A stretch of DNA of 64,000 bases from Leptolyngbya boryana PCC 6306 (GTDB lineage Bacteria > Cyanobacteriota > Cyanobacteriia > Leptolyngbyales > Leptolyngbyaceae), in NCBI RefSeq assembly GCF_000353285.1, contig NZ_KB731324.1, positions 3,180,577 through 3,244,576 on the forward strand, written 5' to 3'. The translations under genes and the position numbers were made by a program. Positions 59,657 to 64,000 of the stretch are shown here, one piece after another; the first letter of the stretch is position 1, and each line of letters begins with the position of its first letter. A model generated the notes under the pieces. The model did no database searches. It was given only the letters and a program-made list of their open reading frames with translations, and had not been told where the DNA came from.

Positions 59657-61882
59657 ATGAAACGCCGGAATTTGTTGCTTTTTCTGAGTGCAGCGGCGGG
59701 AACTGCTGCGATCGCGAGTCTTGCAAAGAATCATCAGAAGTTTTCAATCCCTTTTCAGTCTTCTGGCTCGGCAACTATCAGCTTCAAATCAGTTCAAGGT
59801 CCAATGCCGCTTTTGACAGATGCAATTGCCTCAGATCAGAGCATTTCGGCATTGGCTCAGTACGAAATTCAAGACGATCTGGTCTTACCTGAAGGCTTTA
59901 CCTATGATGTGATTGGAGCCTGGGGCGATAAGATTGGAGACTCACGGTTTGGGTATAACAATGACTATCTTTCATTTGTTGAAACGGCTGCAAATGAAGG
60001 CTATCTCACCATTAATTTTGAATATATTAGTGCAATTCCTTGGTTGCAGAGCTACTCGAAAGTACTGGGTAAAAAGCTGCCCGTCGAAGCGGTTCAGGCA
60101 GAATTGAAAAAGAACGGCGATCGGGGGTTGAATGCGTTTGCATTGGCTGAGAAGAATCTGCTCAAGACTCAGATCGCAACCATCTGCAAAGAAGCCTTGA
60201 TTGATCAAGGGATGGGTGTGATTTCGATTCGCAAAAATGCAGAAGGCAAGTGGGAACGAACTTTTTCGTCCAACGATCGACGAATTACCGGAATTTCTGG
60301 TCTAGAAGATGGACGCTATCTCAAATGCACAGGAGCCGCAAAAGCCGTCTTTGAGAAGAAATCGGGTAAAGGGTATTTGGACAAATTGGGCGATCGTATA
60401 ATTGGAACGTTTGCAAACTGTGCAGGAGGGACAACGCCTTGGGGCACTGTGCTTAGTGCAGAAGAGAATATTCAAACCCAAGTTCCTGATCCGGTGTATG
60501 CAGATGGCACTTCTTTTCCGCCCGATCGCGTGACGTTCAGAATCGACGATGAAGAAGTGTCTGGGCAGGGAAACGTCTTTGGGCTAGCAGGTAATAAGTA
60601 CGGCTGGATTGTTGAAGTAGATCCTGCGAATCCCAAAGATTTCGGCACAAAGCACACTTGGTTAGGGCGTTATCGACATGAAGCAGTTGGAGTCAGAGCG
60701 GAAGCTGGTAAGCCGCTAGCATTTTATTCAGGCTGCGATCGACGAGGTGGACATATTTATAAATTTGTCAGCCGTGAGCAGGTTACTGATCCGAAAGATA
60801 AAGCAAATTCTCGGTTACTAGCTGACGGAATGCTTTATGCTGCAAAGTTCAATGAGAATGGCACAGGAGAATGGATTGCGCTCAAAGCAGATACCCCCGT
60901 GAATCCTGACGATCCAAGTACGATCGTGGGTGGAATGATCAATCTCCCCAATCGTCCGGCAGGCGGCTTCGCGCCATTTCGCAAGCAAGCAGAGATTGTG
61001 AAATACAAACAAAAATTCAAAACCTTGGGCGATCTCTATGAAGGCAATCCAACCGAAAAACAAGGTGCGATTTTGATTGATGCTCACTATGCCGCGAATG
61101 CTTGTGGTGCAACCTGTACAGCCCGCCCTGAAGATACAGAAATTGCACCCGATGGTTCACTCTACATTGCGTTTACTTCTGGCTCACCCGATAGTCGCGA
61201 TGGTGGTCCTGATCAGCGCATTTTCAAAGGGTCGAATGGCGAAGTGCCTTATGAGCATGGATTTGTGATGCACTTAACTGAGGAAGGTAATGATCCGGCT
61301 GCAATGACATTTCAGTGGAAAATGCTAGCCCTCGGAGGTGAACCAACCGCAGGTGGTGCGGGCTTCTCGAATCCGGATAACTTAATGATTGACCCTGATG
61401 GGCATGTTTGGATTGTGACGGATATGTCGTCTGACAAGCTCAATAAAGCAGTGCCAAAACGGGTTGGTAAAAACGGAGTTCCAATCAGCCAGTCGAATTT
61501 GCGCGGATTGTTTGGCAATAATAGTCTGTGGTTTGTTCCAACTTCGGGCGAGAATGCTGGCGAGGCGTATTTGTTTGCGATGGCTCCGATGGAGGCAGAA
61601 CTTACAGGACCATTTATGAGTCGCGATCGCCAATCTCTCTTTTTGGCAGTTCAGCATCCTGGCGAATTTAAAGGGATTCGCCAGGGGATGAAATCTGAGG
61701 CTCGGCAATTTGCGATGAGAACACCGGATGGGAAAGATTTTACCCAAATCCGTCAAGTGCCGCTTGGATCTAATTTTCCGAGTAAAAAAGCGGATGCGCC
61801 ACCTCGTCCTTGTGTCGTGGTGGTGTCGAGAGATGCAGGAAAAGCGATCGCAGGTTACGCTACAGATACAACGATCGTCTAA
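59657..61882 (+). CDS. PhoX-family alkaline phosphatase-like protein
   Basis: A 741-residue protein from ATG 59657. A twin-arginine signal (MKRRNLLLFLSAAAGTAAIA) means export folded by Tat. LVLPEGFTYDVIGAWGDKIG, FANCAGGTTPWGTVLSAEEN, YGWIVEVDPANPK, RYRHEAVGVRAEAGK and AARPEDTEIAPDGSLY-like text (RPEDTEIAPDGSLYIAF) are PhoX (DUF839) hallmarks that bind Fe/Ca. It hydrolyses phosphate esters outside the cytoplasm. The upstream Pho-box-like element fits. Confidence 0.9.
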   Translation: MKRRNLLLFLSAAAGTAAIASLAKNHQKFSIPFQSSGSATISFKSVQGPMPLLTDAIASDQSISALAQYEIQDDLVLPEGFTYDVIGAWGDKIGDSRFGYNNDYLSFVETAANEGYLTINFEYISAIPWLQSYSKVLGKKLPVEAVQAELKKNGDRGLNAFALAEKNLLKTQIATICKEALIDQGMGVISIRKNAEGKWERTFSSNDRRITGISGLEDGRYLKCTGAAKAVFEKKSGKGYLDKLGDRIIGTFANCAGGTTPWGTVLSAEENIQTQVPDPVYADGTSFPPDRVTFRIDDEEVSGQGNVFGLAGNKYGWIVEVDPANPKDFGTKHTWLGRYRHEAVGVRAEAGKPLAFYSGCDRRGGHIYKFVSREQVTDPKDKANSRLLADGMLYAAKFNENGTGEWIALKADTPVNPDDPSTIVGGMINLPNRPAGGFAPFRKQAEIVKYKQKFKTLGDLYEGNPTEKQGAILIDAHYAANACGATCTARPEDTEIAPDGSLYIAFTSGSPDSRDGGPDQRIFKGSNGEVPYEHGFVMHLTEEGNDPAAMTFQWKMLALGGEPTAGGAGFSNPDNLMIDPDGHVWIVTDMSSDKLNKAVPKRVGKNGVPISQSNLRGLFGNNSLWFVPTSGENAGEAYLFAMAPMEAELTGPFMSRDRQSLFLAVQHPGEFKGIRQGMKSEARQFAMRTPDGKDFTQIRQVPLGSNFPSKKADAPPRPCVVVVSRDAGKAIAGYATDTTIV

Positions 61883-61960
61883 GACACGCGATACGGTTCG
61901 ACTTCGCTTCACTTATGGCAACAGAGCCAAAGCAGAGTGAGCAAAGTCGAACCTTGAGTT

Positions 61961-62479
61961 TTAGAATCGCAGACCGACTCCACCTTGCAGGGTTGCGGCT
62001 GTGCCCCCATTCTTATAGCCATCAAACGCAATCACCGCATTGCCAAATACGACAACATTGCTGTTGGGTAATGCATAATCAATCCCTGGCTGAATCGCAA
62101 AACTAGTGCGATTTCCCAACACCGTATCTCCGCCGAGCGGAATCGAAGCCCCTGCTCCGATATAAATATCAGTCTGCCAATTCAGTGGGTAATCGTAAGA
62201 AACGGTGGGTACGATTGCGGTTCCACTGCCAATAAACGCTTGGGCGCGCAATGATATGGGTGCTCTGAGAAACTTGTAGCGTCCAGCCACAACCGCTGAA
62301 ACGCGACTTCCATCTCCATCTCCGCTCGACAATCCAAATGCTGGTCCCACACCGACATAGCTACCATATGCGGCTTGCGCAGAAGCAGGCGCTTGAATTG
62401 CACAAATTCCGATGAGCGCTGCTCCACAAATACCAAGTTTTTTATCGAATCGTCCAAACAAACCTGTTAAAAATTCCAT
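61961..62479 (-). CDS. Exported beta-barrel-like protein
   Basis: A 172-residue protein from ATG 62479 with GGAG upstream. A signal peptide (LGICGAALIGICAIQAPASA) is followed by alternating strands (YGSYVGVGPAFGLSSGDGDG, RVSAVVAGRYKF, TDIYIGAGASIPLGGDTVLG) and ends LQGGVGLRF, a terminal aromatic typical of outer-membrane barrels. Family not recognised; convergent with the PhoX-like gene. Confidence 0.8.
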   Translation of the reverse strand: MEFLTGLFGRFDKKLGICGAALIGICAIQAPASAQAAYGSYVGVGPAFGLSSGDGDGSRVSAVVAGRYKFLRAPISLRAQAFIGSGTAIVPTVSYDYPLNWQTDIYIGAGASIPLGGDTVLGNRTSFAIQPGIDYALPNSNVVVFGNAVIAFDGYKNGGTAATLQGGVGLRF

Positions 62480-62664
62480 TGCTCGACTCCTCATGACCAG
62501 GAACAGCGACGCACCAAAATGCGATCGAATTATTTTTCATCATACCGAAGAATGCCCGATTCTCAAGCCCTACGCACTTAGTTTTGATCAGAACTTTGAT
62601 CAGAAATAAAAGACTTTGGCGGAAACTTTTAGAATAGGGAAAGCTCCATTTATTCTGATTCGTT

Positions 62665-64000
62665 ATGTCTGATTCTGCACTGGGCGATCGCTATTCTAAT
62701 TTGATTGAACAAATTATTCAGCAAACGCTGAAGGGGAATATTCGATCCAAAGAACAGGTTTATCAAATGCTGGTGCAAGAGATTGAACCGGATAGCGGTG
62801 AAGTGTTTGATGCCAAATTTCGCGATCGCATGGTGCAGACTCAAACCACAGCGAATGATAAAAGTGATGAGTTAAAACAGGCGAAAGCGATGCGAGCGAT
62901 GCGGGCATTGCAGACGATTGAAGGAGAATGGAAACGCTGGCAATCGGACAATCAAAATAGAAGTGCGATCGCAACTTCTGTGCGGCAACTTAATCAGGCA
63001 GATAAACGCGATCGCATTCTGATTTTTCTGACGTTAAGCGATCCAAATCATCCTGAAAGCCTCAATTCTGATCAACTCAAGCAAGTTGCGCTGACTCTCA
63101 AGCAGCAACCGATTTCTGATGCAGAAACTCAGCAAGAACTCTCGCAACTTAGTGATGGAATTCTGCGAGGATTCAAATCTTGGGAGGTTTTGCAGCCTCA
63201 TTTAATTAGCTGGATTTATAACCCGGAGCAATTAGGATTTGGAGGAACATCGAGAGGAGTCAGACCCTGGGAATTGTGGGCAGGGCAAGCGATCGGGAAT
63301 TTGCCAAAGTCGTTTTTTGCGGCTCTTGATCAAGAACAATCCGCAGGAGAATGGGCAGAATCGCAGACTGAAGTTGCATTATCAGATTGGATTGAATTTC
63401 TGATCGTTGTGCAAACGTTACAACGAGGATTAGTCAGTTGGGCGGAAAATCAAAGCTATAGTTCCAAAGCAGGAACGTCAATGTCGGTTTCGATTTTTCT
63501 TACATTTGCGTTGATTTGGTCGGAGCTAGCAGGAGGATTTTCTCGATCGACGGGTTTGAATTCGATCAATCGCGAACGTTTTTCAGAAGCCTCGTTTCGA
63601 GTCACGTTGCAGATTCTCCGAGTTTTTGCCCAACGGAAATACTTCCCCTTATATGGAACGATTTATACGTCTTTTACTGGAACTTACTTCCGCGAGGCAA
63701 TGAACTATCTGAGTGAGCCTTTGAAGCGAGTGAAAGGAACCCAGGAAAAGGCGCGAATTCTGACGCTGATTGGATCGACACAGCGCATCATTGGCGCATT
63801 AGAGGTTGCAAAAGAGCTACATACACAGGCAAAGGAGATTGCTCAAGACGCGGGTGACAGGCGTTGTGAGATTGCGAATTTCAATCATTTAAGCCGCATT
63901 AGTATCATCGAGAAGAACTATGCAGAAGCAATTAGTACCAGTCAAAGAGCTTTGATTCTCAGTCGGCAATCGGGAGATCGTATGGGTGAAGCAAATGCGC
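62665..64000 (+). CDS. TPR-containing protein, runs off the window
   Basis: The frame is open from ATG 62665 to the last base (445 codons, no stop). The N-terminal part is helical and polar (SNLIEQIIQQTLKGNIRSKE). The middle has GTSRGVRPWELWAGQAIGNL and a hydrophobic stretch (SMSVSIFLTFALIWSELAGG). The end has TPR-like units (EIANFNHLSRISIIEKNYAE, AISTSQRALILSRQSGDRMG). It looks like a conserved cyanobacterial TPR protein. The missing C-terminus lies beyond 64000. Confidence 0.8.
   Translation, partial: MSDSALGDRYSNLIEQIIQQTLKGNIRSKEQVYQMLVQEIEPDSGEVFDAKFRDRMVQTQTTANDKSDELKQAKAMRAMRALQTIEGEWKRWQSDNQNRSAIATSVRQLNQADKRDRILIFLTLSDPNHPESLNSDQLKQVALTLKQQPISDAETQQELSQLSDGILRGFKSWEVLQPHLISWIYNPEQLGFGGTSRGVRPWELWAGQAIGNLPKSFFAALDQEQSAGEWAESQTEVALSDWIEFLIVVQTLQRGLVSWAENQSYSSKAGTSMSVSIFLTFALIWSELAGGFSRSTGLNSINRERFSEASFRVTLQILRVFAQRKYFPLYGTIYTSFTGTYFREAMNYLSEPLKRVKGTQEKARILTLIGSTQRIIGALEVAKELHTQAKEIAQDAGDRRCEIANFNHLSRISIIEKNYAEAISTSQRALILSRQSGDRMGEANA

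Overview
The window is cyanobacterial chromosome. It is rich in GCGATCGC (HIP1-type) octamers and carries a phycobiliprotein lyase (cpcT), the sulfolipid genes sqdB and sqdX, a UbiD-family decarboxylase of the kind used for plastoquinone, a PsbU-like protein, a PEP-CTERM protein, a DUF4278 protein and many pentapeptide-repeat proteins. The gene types and the IS load fit a filamentous, Leptolyngbya-like lineage, but that is inference.

Layout. 1-3230: a TIR-domain protein, a small Cys-rich protein and a membrane pentapeptide-repeat protein. The TIR and pentapeptide proteins share a short C-terminal motif. 3411-9440: core genes (phytase-like lipoprotein, cpcT, sqdB-orf-sqdX, an RluA-type pseudouridine synthase). 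9547-9619: tRNA-Thr(TGT), directly followed by a tyrosine integrase with an in-frame TGA. About 9.6-29.3 kb: a decaying integrative element or island. Its integrase, DNA-binding, zinc-ribbon, winged-helix and PIN-toxin genes are broken by stops, frameshifts, an IS4-family and an IS1-family insertion. Its cargo includes a three-gene operon (unknown protein, degenerate Nudix protein, pentapeptide protein with a motif-bearing tail), a large DUF2325-like membrane coiled-coil protein, a toxin-antitoxin remnant and many small zinc-ribbon or HTH proteins.

29.4-38.3 kb: mixed accessory genes (PEP-CTERM protein, YdjM-like membrane protein, TPR membrane protein, a HEPN-type gene split by a palindrome carrying a stop codon, overlapping HlyD-like and helical envelope genes, an RTX-like repeat protein). 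38.5-43.7 kb: ilvD with its 3' end rewritten by an IS630-family insertion, a divergent LysR regulator, an IS5-family element and a putative MITE. 43.8-50 kb: small accessory genes, a PsbU-like protein with no signal peptide, and a DUF4365-like two-gene operon that may be a defence module. 50.5 kb to the end: core-like genes (tRNA-Met, LysM/M23 peptidase, trmL, TPR protein, response regulator, ubiD, glycine-zipper protein, PhoX-like phosphatase, beta-barrel protein, and a TPR protein that runs off the window).

The strongest candidates for something undescribed are the TIR/pentapeptide pair with a common tail motif, which resembles the architecture of bacterial amyloid-signalling partners, and the 20.6-24.0 kb operon, which uses a related tail next to a Nudix-like protein. 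Several gene disruptions can be undone on paper, because removing the IS and one target-site copy restores the frame (IS4 family at 11.2 kb, IS1 family at 16.3 kb, IS630 family at 38.5 kb).
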